Shown here: positions 1-8,642 of the stretch, in pieces | How positions within the stretch are numbered: the stretch's first letter is position 1 | How the letters are laid out: each line of letters begins with the position of its first letter | Assembly: GCF_000698125.1 (NCBI RefSeq) | Contig: NZ_BAXA01000004.1 | Coordinates: 1 to 64,000 of the forward strand | Length of the DNA stretch: 64,000 nt | Source: Geomicrobium sp. JCM 19038 | Lineage (GTDB): Bacteria; Bacillota; Bacilli; Bacillales; Marinococcaceae | Direction: 5' to 3' | The notes under the pieces: generated by a model | Database searches by the model: none | What the model was told of the DNA's origin: nothing | The model's input: only the letters and a program-made list of their open reading frames with translations | Translations under genes and position numbers: made by a program

Positions 1-9
1 ATCCTTTAT

Positions 10-822
10 TTAATAACCTTGTACAGCTAAACTGACTTCTACAGCTTTTTTCCAAATCTGATGAAAGTCTTGTACAGATTCAAATCGCTCTGTCGAGTCT
101 TTACTCATGGCGCGTTTCGCTACCTTGTGCATCGGACTACCCGCTAAGTTCTGATCTTTCCCTAATACAGAGAAGGCTATTGCACCCATACGGTATACGT
201 TTGTTCGCGTATTTAGCTTCGTGTTTAATGTTAATTCTTCTGGGCTAACAAAAGGGGATGAAGGAAGGACATTTTCCATCTTGTTTATGTGCTCGTTTTT
301 TTCATAATGATCGATGTTGACGATTTTTAATCGTTTGTTCGTCTCGTCAAAAATCATACTCGCATTGTTAAAGCCAATGGCTACAAAGCTCTTCTGTTCT
401 ACTTTCTCGTGAAAAGTAAAGATCGTTTCGAGCATCTGTAAACGTTCTTGTAGCTCTAGATGTTCAAAAGGGTAGCGCCAAAGGTTTTCACCTTCTATCC
501 ATTCATACTCAAGCATATAGCCCGGGCCTACATCTTCATGGTGTGTTAACTTAACGAGAGATGGGTGTTTTAGGAACTCATAGCGAAGTTTTGCCTTTTC
601 TAGCTGTTCAACAGCGTCTTCGGGTTTGCCAAAGTAGAGCGCTGTCTTTGCTCCTGCATATTTAATATATCGTTTTACACCGTTACGATTAATACCGAAA
701 CAGAGGTAACCATCGTTTTTGTCTGGATATACAGCAAAAACCTTTCCAAATTTCTTGATCCAACGGAAATCATGCTTTTCATGTAAATGAAAGCGAACAT
801 CGTCAACGACATGTTCTATCAT
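10..822 (-). CDS. Serine/threonine kinase-like protein
   Basis: Cytosolic protein of 270 aa related to eukaryotic-type protein kinases. Visible are an early basic stretch (GVKRYIKYAGAK), a helix with E and K residues, a segment FVAIGFNNASMIFD that sits where the catalytic loop should be, IVNIDHY in the place of the metal-binding DFG region, and SSPFVSPEEL matching the APE-type activation segment. The usual HRD catalytic Asp is not obvious, so it may be a pseudokinase or an aminoglycoside-phosphotransferase-like enzyme. I chose the ATG at 822 because GGAGG lies eight bases ahead of it; an in-frame ATG at 837 overlaps that ribosome site, and the longer form to 912 lacks one. Substrate unknown. 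Confidence 0.6.
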   Translation of the reverse strand: MIEHVVDDVRFHLHEKHDFRWIKKFGKVFAVYPDKNDGYLCFGINRNGVKRYIKYAGAKTALYFGKPEDAVEQLEKAKLRYEFLKHPSLVKLTHHEDVGPGYMLEYEWIEGENLWRYPFEHLELQERLQMLETIFTFHEKVEQKSFVAIGFNNASMIFDETNKRLKIVNIDHYEKNEHINKMENVLPSSPFVSPEELTLNTKLNTRTNVYRMGAIAFSVLGKDQNLAGSPMHKVAKRAMSKDSTERFESVQDFHQIWKKAVEVSLAVQGY

Positions 823-1002
823 AGAATAAACCTCCATATTGATGCGTTTACCAAAATGTAACATAGTTAACGACGTAACATTAGGTGCAGAGGAGCTATT
901 TTTATTGGCCAACTATAGTCGTAGGAATGATTAGTAAAGGAGACTTTGTATATAGACGCGTAGGGTCTAACATAGAGACGACATGTTGATCTCTACATGC
1001 TA

Positions 1003-1048
1003 TTAAAAAAAGCCCAAAAGAAGGTGGGAACACCTTCTTTTGGGCTTT
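1003..1048 (-). terminator. Rho-independent terminator of the asp23 operon
   Basis: An 18-base perfect stem (1009-1026 with 1031-1048) and a four-base loop are followed on the minus strand by a run of seven T. It begins a few bases after the asp23-like stop codon. Confidence 0.93.
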
Positions 1049-1053
1049 CATGA

Positions 1054-1536
1054 TTATTCGACGCGATCTGTCGTAGAGGTTTGGTTGCTGCGGTTTTCTT
1101 TCTCCTCGTATTCTTTGCGTGTGAGTACATCTTCAACGTGCATATTAAATTCAATAACTTCAAGTCCAGTCATTTCTCGAATGGCGTTACTTACATTGTC
1201 TTGTACGGTTTGATAGATGGTTGGAATGCTCTTGCCGTATTCAATAATAACATCAATATCGAGGGCGACTTGCTTTTCTCCAACTTCAGCAGAGATGCCC
1301 TTTGAAATGTTCTGTGTAGCACCAAATCGTTCAGATAAACCTTCAAAAACGCTCCCACTCATTCCAAGAATACCGTCGGTTTGTCTAGTTGCGATTGCGG
1401 TTACCTTCTTAATCACTTCGTCATCAAATGTTAGCTTGAATCGGTTCACTTCTTGAAGTTCCTGCTCTCGTTGTTCTTGAACTTTGATACTTTCCTTCTT
1501 AGGTTCAGTTCTTTCAGTTTTCGTTGCTTCAGCCAT
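1054..1536 (-). CDS. Asp23/Gls24 family envelope stress response protein
   Basis: Alkaline-shock protein of about 160 aa. A charged, low-complexity N-terminus (residues 1-30) is followed by the Asp23 domain, recognisable by DDEVIKKVTAIATRQTDGILGM and VALDIDVIIEYGKSIP, and a charged tail. In Staphylococcus the protein is held at the membrane by AmaP, whose homologue is the first gene of this operon. The ATG at 1536 is preferred to the TTG at 1542, since the AGGAG site is only three bases from the TTG but nine from the ATG. It is the last gene of the operon and is followed directly by a strong terminator. Confidence 0.93.
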   Translation of the reverse strand: MAEATKTERTEPKKESIKVQEQREQELQEVNRFKLTFDDEVIKKVTAIATRQTDGILGMSGSVFEGLSERFGATQNISKGISAEVGEKQVALDIDVIIEYGKSIPTIYQTVQDNVSNAIREMTGLEVIEFNMHVEDVLTRKEYEEKENRSNQTSTTDRVE

Positions 1537-1566
1537 GGACAATCTCTCCTTTATTAGAATTAAAGA

Positions 1567-1779
1567 TTAACGTCTGCGTTGAAATAATGCATTTACATAC
1601 CCAGCAACATCGATGTCTCCATCAAACCATTTTCCGAGTATGTAACCGACAAATAAGAAGATGAAAACGGTTATTGCGACTGAGAGTCCTACAAAAAAGT
1701 AAAGTAAGCTAAACAGAATTGCGGCAAAAATGCCGATGATTCGTCCTCTATACCGAGCGAATACTTCCTTATTGTCCAT
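1567..1779 (-). CDS. DUF2273 small membrane protein
   Basis: A 70-residue protein with two closely spaced hydrophobic helices (about residues 12-30 and 32-50) and a basic C-terminal RRR tail. DUF2273 proteins are habitually encoded between AmaP and Asp23, as here. GGAGG precedes the ATG. It probably sits in the membrane with AmaP; its molecular role is unknown. Confidence 0.88.
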   Translation of the reverse strand: MDNKEVFARYRGRIIGIFAAILFSLLYFFVGLSVAITVFIFLFVGYILGKWFDGDIDVAGYVNALFQRRR

Positions 1780-1792
1780 ATTCCCTCCCTCC

Positions 1793-2350
1793 TTAAACTA
1801 CTCGTTGTTTTTGACTATTGTCAGGCTCAGGTTCCTTAATGTTCACTTGGACCGTGGAGACAGCAACTTCTAAGAAGTGTTCAACATCTTCCTTTACTGC
1901 ACGTTGCACTTTAGATGCTAGTTGTTGAATAGGCTCATTTCCGATGACTGAAAAACTGATCGCAATCTCGAGCGATTCTTCTTCTGAGTGAATACGAGAG
2001 CGTATTGTAATCGCCCGAATTCCTTCAAAACGTTTGACCGAACGATAGATTGTAGAATCAATGGTTTGTTGTGAAATCGACAATGTCCCGTTTTGCGTAC
2101 GAACATCTAGTTGTCCCCGAGAACGTGGAGGTCCACCTATTCTAAAGCTGCTAAAGAACAAGATTAAGTTAACGAGAGCAATGAAAGAAAGAATACCGAT
2201 TAATACCCAGAACAACTCTGCTGTATTGGGCCATAATTCGATTTGTAGCATGACGCTGTACACATCAAAAATTGATAGAAGTACTGCTGTGACAAGTAGT
2301 AGAGTTAAGAAACTGTTTAGCCCAATTATGAATTGGGTGAAACGATTCAT
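1793..2350 (-). CDS. amaP: Alkaline shock response membrane anchor protein AmaP
   Basis: A 185-residue protein with two N-terminal transmembrane helices (about residues 8-30 and 45-66), then a cytosolic domain that resembles the Asp23 fold and carries the binding surface for Asp23. Members of this family fix Asp23 to the membrane under cell-envelope stress. It is the first gene of the amaP-DUF2273-asp23 operon, with ACGGAGGTG eight bases before the ATG. A SigB-type promoter lies 26-50 bases upstream, which fits the SigB control known for asp23 in Staphylococcus aureus. Confidence 0.92.
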   Translation of the reverse strand: MNRFTQFIIGLNSFLTLLLVTAVLLSIFDVYSVMLQIELWPNTAELFWVLIGILSFIALVNLILFFSSFRIGGPPRSRGQLDVRTQNGTLSISQQTIDSTIYRSVKRFEGIRAITIRSRIHSEEESLEIAISFSVIGNEPIQQLASKVQRAVKEDVEHFLEVAVSTVQVNIKEPEPDNSQKQRVV

Positions 2351-2375
2351 GGCTTCACCTCCGTTATTCTATATA

Positions 2376-2400
2376 TACCCCGGACGCCAACTCTGAAACT
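2376..2400 (-). promoter_or_regulatory. SigB-type promoter of the amaP-asp23 operon
   Basis: On the minus strand GTTTCA (2400-2395) and GGGTAT (2381-2376) are separated by 13 bases. The SigB consensus is GTTTAA, 12-15 bases, GGGTAT, so there is one mismatch. Position and family knowledge (asp23 is a classic SigB target) support it; no transcript evidence is available. Confidence 0.62.
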
Positions 2401-2553
2401 TGAATTGTATAAACTCTCATGCTTTTTACCTAGGTGAGGTGGAAGAAGTTTTATAAATTCATTTGAATGGTTACTACAAAAAATGTTATTCTCAAAGGTG
2501 TGAACAAATCGATGAATGATCTTATATAGAGATAAAACTAGGAGGTTCTACCA

Positions 2554-3483
2554 TTGTCAAAAGCTATTGTTACGGGACATCGTAATCCAGATACAGATTC
2601 CATTACTTCTGCGATTGCTTATGCATATTTTAAGCAGCAAAGAGGTGCTGATGCGATTGCCGTTCGACTTGGAGAGATTAATAAAGAAACGGAATATGCA
2701 TTAACGCAATTTAATACGGAAGCCCCAGTGCTTGCTTCAGATGATGTGGTTGAAGGACGAGAAGAAGTCATTCTCGTGGATCATAATGAATTCCAACAAA
2801 GCATTGAGAATATCGAGCGTTTTAAGATTACTGAAGTGATCGACCACCATCGAATCGCGAACTTTGAAACGATGGACCCGCTCTATTATCGTGCTGAGCC
2901 TGTTGGCTGTACAGCGACAATTCTTCTTAAAATCTTCAAAGAACATCAAATAGAGATTCCAAAGAATATTGCAGGTCTTATGTTATCGGCAATCATTTCT
3001 GATTCTCTCTTATTCAAATCACCTACGTGTACAGATGAAGATATTGATGCGGCAGAAGAGTTAGCTCAACTTGCGGATGTTGATGCACAAGAATATGGTC
3101 TAAACATGCTAAAAGCCGGCGCAGATCTTAGTGAGAAGACCGTGAATGAACTCGTTACACTTGATGCAAAGGAATTTGAAGTCGGGGTTCACCGTTTAGA
3201 AATCGCTCAAGTTAATACGGTTGATGTTAAAGATGTCCTCAAGCAGAAGGCTGCAATTGAAGAGCGATTAGATGTAATCGTTCAAGAAAAAGGATTGAAA
3301 ATTTTCTTGTTCGTCATTACAGATATTCTGAACAACGATTCAACGATTCTTGCCTCAGGTACGGATCTTGATAAAGTAGAGCGTGCGTTTGAGACGAAGC
3401 TGGATGACAATTGTGCATTATTAAAAGGAGTCGTATCCCGTAAAAAGCAAATCGCTCCTGTTCTTATGAAAGAATTCTCATAA
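2554..3483 (+). CDS. ppaC: Manganese-dependent inorganic pyrophosphatase (family II)
   Basis: Hydrolyses pyrophosphate to phosphate in the cytosol. The 309-residue length is that of standard PpaC without CBS domains. Family II motifs are all visible: GHRNPDTDS near residue 8 (metal ligands), DHNEF near residue 75, DHHRIANF near residue 97, [11 protein letters not shown] near residue 149 and the C-terminal SRKKQ substrate-binding segment near 298. The start is TTG, with AGGAGG eight bases before it. It is a single-gene unit between a divergent stress operon and its own terminator. Confidence 0.97.
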   Translation: MSKAIVTGHRNPDTDSITSAIAYAYFKQQRGADAIAVRLGEINKETEYALTQFNTEAPVLASDDVVEGREEVILVDHNEFQQSIENIERFKITEVIDHHRIANFETMDPLYYRAEPVGCTATILLKIFKEHQIEIPKNIAGLMLSAIISDSLLFKSPTCTDEDIDAAEELAQLADVDAQEYGLNMLKAGADLSEKTVNELVTLDAKEFEVGVHRLEIAQVNTVDVKDVLKQKAAIEERLDVIVQEKGLKIFLFVITDILNNDSTILASGTDLDKVERAFETKLDDNCALLKGVVSRKKQIAPVLMKEFS

Positions 3484-3490
3484 ACGAAGA

Positions 3491-3520
3491 AAAGTATCAG
3501 CTTAAGCTGGTACTTTTTTT
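3491..3520 (+). terminator. Terminator after ppaC
   Basis: AAAGTATCAGC pairs with GCTGGTACTTT across a four-base loop (one G-T pair), followed by seven T. Confidence 0.88.
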
Positions 3521-3587
3521 GTTGAAAGAAATTGAATGTTTATGAATGAAATTGATTGACTGTGAATAGTTTTGATTATAAACTGTT

Positions 3588-3601
3588 TGTAAGCGGTTTC
3601 T
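3588..3601 (+). promoter_or_regulatory. Candidate cre (CcpA) site before fruR
   Basis: TGTAAGCGGTTTCT matches the catabolite-responsive element TGWNANCGNTNWCA except at the last base. It lies 14 bases before the fruR start, downstream of a TTGACT/TATAAA promoter-like pair, where CcpA would block the operon when glucose is present. The AT-rich stretch just upstream (3535-3570) has repeated TGAAT words that may be FruR operators. Confidence 0.6.
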
Positions 3602-3614
3602 AAAAGAAGGTGAA

Positions 3615-4367
3615 ATGATGTTATCAATTAAGCGAAAAGAAGCGATTTTAGAAGTTATAAAGAAACAGGATGTTGTTACAATCCAGCAATTAATTGATGC
3701 AGTAGGCGCATCCGAATCAACAATTCGACGTGACTTAATTGAATTAGAGAAAGAAGAACAGTTAACACGTGTTCATGGTGGTGCTTCATTGCAAAAACGT
3801 CGTCATGACGAGCCGAGCATGATTGAAAAGACGACACGTAACAAAGAAGAGAAGCAAGGAATTGCGATGTATGCAGCAAAGGCAGTGCAACCAGGCTCGT
3901 GTATTTACCTTGATGCAGGGTCTACAACGTATGAAATGATTCCGTATTTAGCTGATCGCGATCTTCTTGTCGTTACGAATGGAATCCAACACGTTCAAAC
4001 GTTAATGGAATATGGAATTGAGACGTACATCATTGGCGGAAAAGTAAAGCCACAAACTGGCGCTTTAGTTGGAACGAAAGCGGTGGAAAGTTTGCGTTTC
4101 TATCGATTTGATTATGCATTTCTCGGAATGAACGGGGTTGCGCTAGATGGGTACACCACACCTGATCCTGAGGAAGCAAATGTCAAACAAACAGCAATGG
4201 ACAATAGCGCAACATCCTTTGTTTTAGCAGATCATACGAAGTTTGATCAAGTTTCGTTTGCATATGTTCAAGCGGTTGAACAAGCAATTATCATCACGTC
4301 ACCGAATACGGATCAGAGTAAGGTGAAATCGTTAGAGAAATTAACGACAATCGAGGTGAGTTCATGA
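3615..4367 (+). CDS. fruR: DeoR-family transcriptional regulator FruR
   Basis: A 250-residue regulator with a DeoR helix-turn-helix at residues 5-58 (VTIQQLIDAVGASESTIRRDL) and a sugar-phosphate sensor domain (DAGSTTYEM near residue 100, GTKAVESLRFYRFDYAFLG near 155). DeoR-type FruR proteins respond to fructose 1-phosphate and control the downstream fructose operon. Two adjacent ATG codons follow AAGAAGGTGA; the first is used. Its stop overlaps the fruK start as ATGA, so translation is coupled. Confidence 0.94.
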   Translation: MMLSIKRKEAILEVIKKQDVVTIQQLIDAVGASESTIRRDLIELEKEEQLTRVHGGASLQKRRHDEPSMIEKTTRNKEEKQGIAMYAAKAVQPGSCIYLDAGSTTYEMIPYLADRDLLVVTNGIQHVQTLMEYGIETYIIGGKVKPQTGALVGTKAVESLRFYRFDYAFLGMNGVALDGYTTPDPEEANVKQTAMDNSATSFVLADHTKFDQVSFAYVQAVEQAIIITSPNTDQSKVKSLEKLTTIEVSS

Positions 4368-5305
4368 TTTATACAGTGACGTTAAATCCCGCCATTGATT
4401 ACATCGTGAACGTCACAAACTTCGAAACGGCTCGTTTGAATCGATCAGAGGCTGATGATAAGCAACCTGGTGGGAAAGGAATTAACGTATCGAGAGTATT
4501 GCAAAGGTTAGGCATTGCATCTACGGCGACAGGCTTTGTTGGAGGGTTTACTGGTGAGTACATTCGAAGTGTACTCACGAGTGAAGGCATAGCGGAACGT
4601 TTCGTGTCAGTAGATGGCGATACGAGACTCAATATAAAATTAAAGACACTTGAAGAGACAGAAATTAATGGACGTTCTCCGGTAATTACTCAGAAAGATC
4701 TTGCCAATCTAGAAGTCTTATTACTAGGGTTAACCAAAGAGGATACCGTTGTTTTTGCAGGCAGTGTACCTGAATCTGTTGATCAGTCTATCTATCATAA
4801 ATGGATTAAGTTATTAAGTGAACGAGGGGTACGGTGTTATTTAGACGCAAACGGCTCTTCATTAAAGGAAGCGTTAGCGGCGAAGCCGTACTTTGTGAAA
4901 CCCAATCATCATGAGCTTTCAGAATTGTACAATCGTTCGATTGTAAGTTTAGAAGATGTTTATCAATATGGTTCACTGCTCAAACAAGAATACAACATTC
5001 CACACGTAATCGTTTCAATGGCAAGTCGGGGAGCATTATATTTTGCAGAGGATCAACGCGTATACCACTATCAGCCACCTCGTGGAAACGTCTTAAACTC
5101 CGTAGGCGCAGGAGATTCAGTAGTAGCTGGTTTTATTTATGCAAAGCACGTGAATGATGGCGATTTAGACGCTGTACGCTTTGCTGTTGCTTGTGGTTCA
5201 GCAAGTGCATTTCAAATGGGGTTTTGTAATAAACAAGATGTGTTGGAGATGTATCGTAAAACGACAATGAAGAATTGGGAGGAATGTCGTCATGAGGATT
5301 ACTGA
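4364..5305 (+). CDS. fruK: 1-phosphofructokinase
   Basis: Phosphorylates fructose 1-phosphate, the product of the FruA transporter, to fructose 1,6-bisphosphate. It is a PfkB/ribokinase-fold protein of 313 aa (family usually 303-315). Motifs: TLNPAIDY at residue 4, GGKGINVSRVL near 36, and the active-site segment NSVGAGDSVVAGF near 245 with the catalytic Asp. It overlaps fruR by four bases and fruA by fourteen, so the three genes are one tight operon. Confidence 0.97.
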   Translation: MIYTVTLNPAIDYIVNVTNFETARLNRSEADDKQPGGKGINVSRVLQRLGIASTATGFVGGFTGEYIRSVLTSEGIAERFVSVDGDTRLNIKLKTLEETEINGRSPVITQKDLANLEVLLLGLTKEDTVVFAGSVPESVDQSIYHKWIKLLSERGVRCYLDANGSSLKEALAAKPYFVKPNHHELSELYNRSIVSLEDVYQYGSLLKQEYNIPHVIVSMASRGALYFAEDQRVYHYQPPRGNVLNSVGAGDSVVAGFIYAKHVNDGDLDAVRFAVACGSASAFQMGFCNKQDVLEMYRKTTMKNWEECRHEDY

Positions 5306-7184
5306 GCTACTTAAGCAAACGACAATTGTTCTTGATGTGAATAGCCAGTCCAAGCAAGAGGTCATTGAAGAATTGATTCAGACGTTGAATGACGCTGGGG
5401 CAATTGAAGATACGGATTTGTTTAAAGAAGCGATTCTTCAACGTGAACGCGAAGGTTCAACAGGCATTGGTGAAGGTGTTGCTATTCCTCATGCGAAAAG
5501 CAAAGCGGTGACATCGCCTGCGATTGCTTTTGGTCGATCTTCTGCTGGCATCGATTACGATTCATTAGATGGTCAACCTGCACATTTGTTTTTCATGATT
5601 GCAGCGAGTGAAGGTGCTCACAGTGATCATTTACAAACGTTATCTCGTCTTGCTTCACTATTAATGGATGCAGAGTTCCGTGATTCACTTTTGCATGCGA
5701 GTAGTGAGGAAGAAATTCTATCCATGATTGATGCACAAGATCATGATGAATCTAATCATGATGAAAAGGTAACAGAAGATGCTCCGCAAATCGTTGCGGT
5801 TACAGGTTGCCCTACAGGCATTGCGCATACGTATATGGCAGCAGACGGTTTAAAGGATGAGGCGAAACGACAAGGCATTACGATCAAAGTTGAAACCAAT
5901 GGATCGGACGGGGTACGCAATTCCTTAACAGCTGAGGATATTGAGCAGGCTAGTGCAGTCATCATTGCTGCAGATACGAAAATCGAAAAAGATCGTTTTC
6001 ATGGAAAACGTCTCATTGAGGCCCCCGTTGCAGCGGGGATTCGAAAGCCAAACGAATTACTTAAGAAAGCGTTACATCAAGATGCACCCGTATATTACCG
6101 GTCCGATCATCGAAATGACCAAGCTGAATCGGGCGGCTCAGCGAATAAAAAAACAGGCTTTGGATTTTACCGCCACCTAATGAACGGTGTTTCGAATATG
6201 CTCCCGTTTGTCGTAGGTGGAGGAATTCTTATTGCATTATCGTTTTTATTTGGAATTAATGCAGCGGACCCTAATGACCCAAGTTATCATCCGATTGCGG
6301 AAGCTTTAAGTTCAATTGGTGGCGATCATGCATTTGGACTGATGGTAGCCGTACTAGCAGGATTCATTGCGATGAGCATCGCGGATCGACCTGGATTTGC
6401 TCCAGGTATGATTGGTGGGTTCATGGCGACAACTGGGGATGCAGGTTTTTTAGGAGGCTTGATTGCAGGTTTTCTTGCGGGGTATGTCATTTTAGGATTG
6501 CGTAAGTTATTCCAGAAGTTACCTTCAACGTTCGATGGCATTAAAACGATTCTACTTTATCCGTTGTTTGGGATTCTTATTGTAGGAATGATCATGCATT
6601 TCGTCTTAATTGATCCGTTAAATGCGTTTAATTCCGTATTAGAGAATTGGCTGAACAACATGCAGACAGGTAATATTGTTATCCTCGGCATTATTCTTGG
6701 CGGAATGATGGCCGTTGATATGGGAGGTCCAGTAAACAAAGCAGCGTTTACGTTTGGAATTGCGATGATTGACGCTGGCCAGTTCGGGCCACACGCGGCG
6801 ATTATGGCAGGGGGAATGGTGCCACCTCTTGGAATTGCACTCGCAACGACACTGTTTAAAGGCAAATTTACACAAGAGCAACGGGACGCAGGGAAAACGA
6901 ATTATATACTCGGTTCGTTTTTCGTCACAGAAGGGGCGATTCCATTTGCAGCTGCTGATCCTGGTCGGGTCATTCCATCAATTATCGTCGGTTCATCAAT
7001 TGCAGGTGGTTTATCGATGCTCTTTAATGTGACACTTATGGCCGGTCACGGGGGCGTGCTTACGATGTTAACTCCAGCGGTAACGAATACCCTTTTGTAT
7101 GCAGTTGCCATTATCATCGGAGCAGTGGTGAGCGGTTTGATGATTGGGTTTTGGAAGAAAACAACGCCAGCAGCACATGTCTAA
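5292..7184 (+). CDS. fruA: Fructose PTS transporter, fused EIIA-EIIB-EIIC
   Basis: Imports fructose across the membrane and phosphorylates it to fructose 1-phosphate. All three domains are in one chain of 630 aa: EIIA (residues 1-150, phosphohistidine in GVAIPHAKS near 66), EIIB (about 170-265, phosphocysteine in VTGCPTGIAHT near 175) and EIIC (about 295-625), with some nine hydrophobic segments, the conserved DMGGPVNKAAF and FFVTEGAIPFAAADP. GGAGGAATG precedes the start inside the end of fruK. A CAACAGA/TCTGTTG hairpin at 7206-7223 without a T-run follows the gene and could weakly end transcription. Confidence 0.97.
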   Translation: MRITELLKQTTIVLDVNSQSKQEVIEELIQTLNDAGAIEDTDLFKEAILQREREGSTGIGEGVAIPHAKSKAVTSPAIAFGRSSAGIDYDSLDGQPAHLFFMIAASEGAHSDHLQTLSRLASLLMDAEFRDSLLHASSEEEILSMIDAQDHDESNHDEKVTEDAPQIVAVTGCPTGIAHTYMAADGLKDEAKRQGITIKVETNGSDGVRNSLTAEDIEQASAVIIAADTKIEKDRFHGKRLIEAPVAAGIRKPNELLKKALHQDAPVYYRSDHRNDQAESGGSANKKTGFGFYRHLMNGVSNMLPFVVGGGILIALSFLFGINAADPNDPSYHPIAEALSSIGGDHAFGLMVAVLAGFIAMSIADRPGFAPGMIGGFMATTGDAGFLGGLIAGFLAGYVILGLRKLFQKLPSTFDGIKTILLYPLFGILIVGMIMHFVLIDPLNAFNSVLENWLNNMQTGNIVILGIILGGMMAVDMGGPVNKAAFTFGIAMIDAGQFGPHAAIMAGGMVPPLGIALATTLFKGKFTQEQRDAGKTNYILGSFFVTEGAIPFAAADPGRVIPSIIVGSSIAGGLSMLFNVTLMAGHGGVLTMLTPAVTNTLLYAVAIIIGAVVSGLMIGFWKKTTPAAHV

Positions 7185-7279
7185 TTGTTAGACTCTAGAC
7201 ACATCAACAGAACCGTCTGTTGTGCGTCCCTCAAGGAGCCATGCTACACTGAGTAGAGAATAGGTTAGAGGGGGCAATT

Positions 7280-7648
7280 GTGTTGAAAGAGAACGTAAAG
7301 CCATTACTCGTAATGTCTGCTTTGTTTGGTATTCTCGGCGTATTTATGGGTGGCCATCTTGCAGGAGCTGGAGATTATTCATTACGCGCGGTGCACGCAC
7401 ATGCACTTGTCGTTGGGTGGTTGTCTCTATTTAGTTGGGGCATCTATTATCAAATCTTCGGATCACAAGGCTGGTTATCAAAGGTCCATACGTGGACAGC
7501 GATTATCGGAACGACTGGTTTAGTCATCGGCATGTGGGTGTACAACACAGTCGGTTCAACACTTACGATGATTTCATTTATTATCGGCGGTACAATCTTA
7601 ATGATTAGTTATATACTGTTTCTTTTCATCGTTATCAAGCAAAAATAA
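7280..7648 (+). CDS. Small four-helix membrane protein, heme-copper-oxidase-like
   Basis: A 122-residue protein that is almost all membrane: about four helices at residues 8-28, 40-62, 68-90 and 95-118. The segment HAHALVVGWLSLFSWGIYY with two His resembles the first part of heme-copper oxidase subunit I and similar small 'cytochrome c oxidase-like' proteins of Bacilli, so heme or copper binding is possible but not shown. The start is GTG at 7280 or TTG at 7283 after AGAGGGGG. It is a single-gene unit with its own terminator. Confidence 0.72.
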   Translation: MLKENVKPLLVMSALFGILGVFMGGHLAGAGDYSLRAVHAHALVVGWLSLFSWGIYYQIFGSQGWLSKVHTWTAIIGTTGLVIGMWVYNTVGSTLTMISFIIGGTILMISYILFLFIVIKQK

Positions 7649-7680
7649 CAAGCAGGAATTCCTGCTTGTTATTTTTTTTT
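7647..7680 (+). terminator. Terminator after the small membrane protein
   Basis: AACAAGCAGG and CCTGCTTGTT form a perfect stem around AATT, followed by ATTTTTTTTT. The stem could also serve the convergent small gene that ends at 7683. Confidence 0.92.
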
Positions 7681-7682
7681 GA

Positions 7683-7835
7683 TTAATATTCTTTGAGTAC
7701 AAGCTCGAGTAAGTCAATTTGTTCATCGATCGCTGTAATTGGAGTTGTCATTTGGAGATTCTTTAGGGCGGCTGCTTGTTGGCGTAAACGCTCTAATTCA
7801 CGGGTCATTAGAAAACGTTCCTCTGCATCTAGCAT
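7683..7835 (-). CDS. Small 50-residue hypothetical protein
   Basis: Not recognised. It reads MLDAEERFLMTRELERLRQQ and continues as a charged, helical, probably coiled-coil peptide that ends VLKEY. AAGGTG lies nine bases before the ATG on the minus strand, and the frame is open for exactly 50 codons. It converges on the preceding gene. The size and helical-hairpin look recall small Bacillus regulators, but the Spo0E-type phosphatase motif is absent, so no function is assigned. Confidence 0.55.
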   Translation of the reverse strand: MLDAEERFLMTRELERLRQQAAALKNLQMTTPITAIDEQIDLLELVLKEY

Positions 7836-8110
7836 AATCAAGCACCTTTTTTCTTATGGAAGTAGTTGACCTATCTATAGTGTACCCATGAATAGTAGAC
7901 AAAAAACGTTAAGGATTATGAATCTCAAATTCTTCTTCATTTATGGCTTCACAGCTTTTTTAAACAAACGTTTTATTAAATCTAGAGTTTATCTTAGTAG
8001 GCGTATGTGGTTTCTTAAGAAAACGGGCATTAAATTAGGTTGTACTACAGTCGAAAGCAGTGCAGTTGAATCTACTATGTAAGAGCGTTAATGAAAAGGA
8101 GGACTGTGCT

Positions 8111-8341
8111 GTGATTATTATTAATTTTTGGAGACGTTGGCTCAACTGGTTGTGTAAAGGCTCGTTTCGTCGTTTATTAAAACGTTTAAAAGAACAAAGT
8201 GTTGAAGTAACAACGCCATTTGGGGTGACATCAGGCACGTTAGTTGCTGTACGAAAAGACTATATAGTCGTCATTGAAAATAGTGAACGACAAGTGTTAA
8301 TTGCAATCCGAAAAATTGAAACGATCCAGAGCGTTTCATAA
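8111..8341 (+). CDS. DUF2642-like protein
   Basis: A 76-residue protein with a basic, amphipathic N-terminus (FWRRWLNWLCK, RRLLKRLK) and a C-terminal beta-rich part VTTPFGVTSGTLVAVRKDYIVV that matches the DUF2642 pattern (a surface or spore-associated beta domain in Bacillus). GTG is chosen as the start because AAAGGAGGA ends nine bases before it. It is directly followed by a second gene of the same type, probably co-transcribed. Function unknown. Confidence 0.65.
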   Translation: MIIINFWRRWLNWLCKGSFRRLLKRLKEQSVEVTTPFGVTSGTLVAVRKDYIVVIENSERQVLIAIRKIETIQSVS

Positions 8342-8355
8342 AAGGAGGGAAGAAG

Positions 8356-8564
8356 ATGTTTTTTTATCGATTAAAAAAGAACTTTACTCAAAGTTAGGTA
8401 CCCGTATTGAAGTAACGACAGATAACAACTTTATTGAAGGCATGCTTATTACTGTCACGAGCGAATATATTGGACTAGAAGTGAACGATGGTTATGGAAG
8501 TGGCGATGTCATTTATGTTCGTTTACGTGAAATTAATCAAGTGTGGGATCAATCGTTCGTGTGA
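8356..8564 (+). CDS. Second DUF2642-like protein (frameshift in T-run)
   Basis: AAAGGAGGG is placed correctly before ATG at 8356, yet that frame stops after 13 codons. One more T in the run of seven at 8359-8365 gives a full 69-residue protein, MFFLSIKKELYSKLG then TRIEVTTDNNFIEGMLITV and a conserved-looking C-terminus. Its core resembles the gene just upstream (beta strands TRIEVTT, EYIGLEV). The break is read as a sequence error. Likely paralogues in one operon, ended by the hairpin at 8585. Confidence 0.6.
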
Positions 8565-8584
8565 TAGAATGAATAGCAAGTTGA

Positions 8585-8622
8585 GGGAGCGTGAGAAATG
8601 CATTTCGCTCCTTTCTTATTTT
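8585..8622 (+). terminator. Terminator after the DUF2642-like pair
   Basis: GGAGCG and CGCTCC flank an inner palindrome GAAATGCATTTC, followed by the T-rich TTTCTTATTTTT. Confidence 0.7.
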
Positions 8623-8642
8623 TCTAAAGGAGGGTGTCAAAG

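Noticed and set aside
7888-8082. A 64-codon open frame on the plus strand starting at an ATG
   Set aside because: No ribosome site, odd composition and no recognisable pattern; probably chance.
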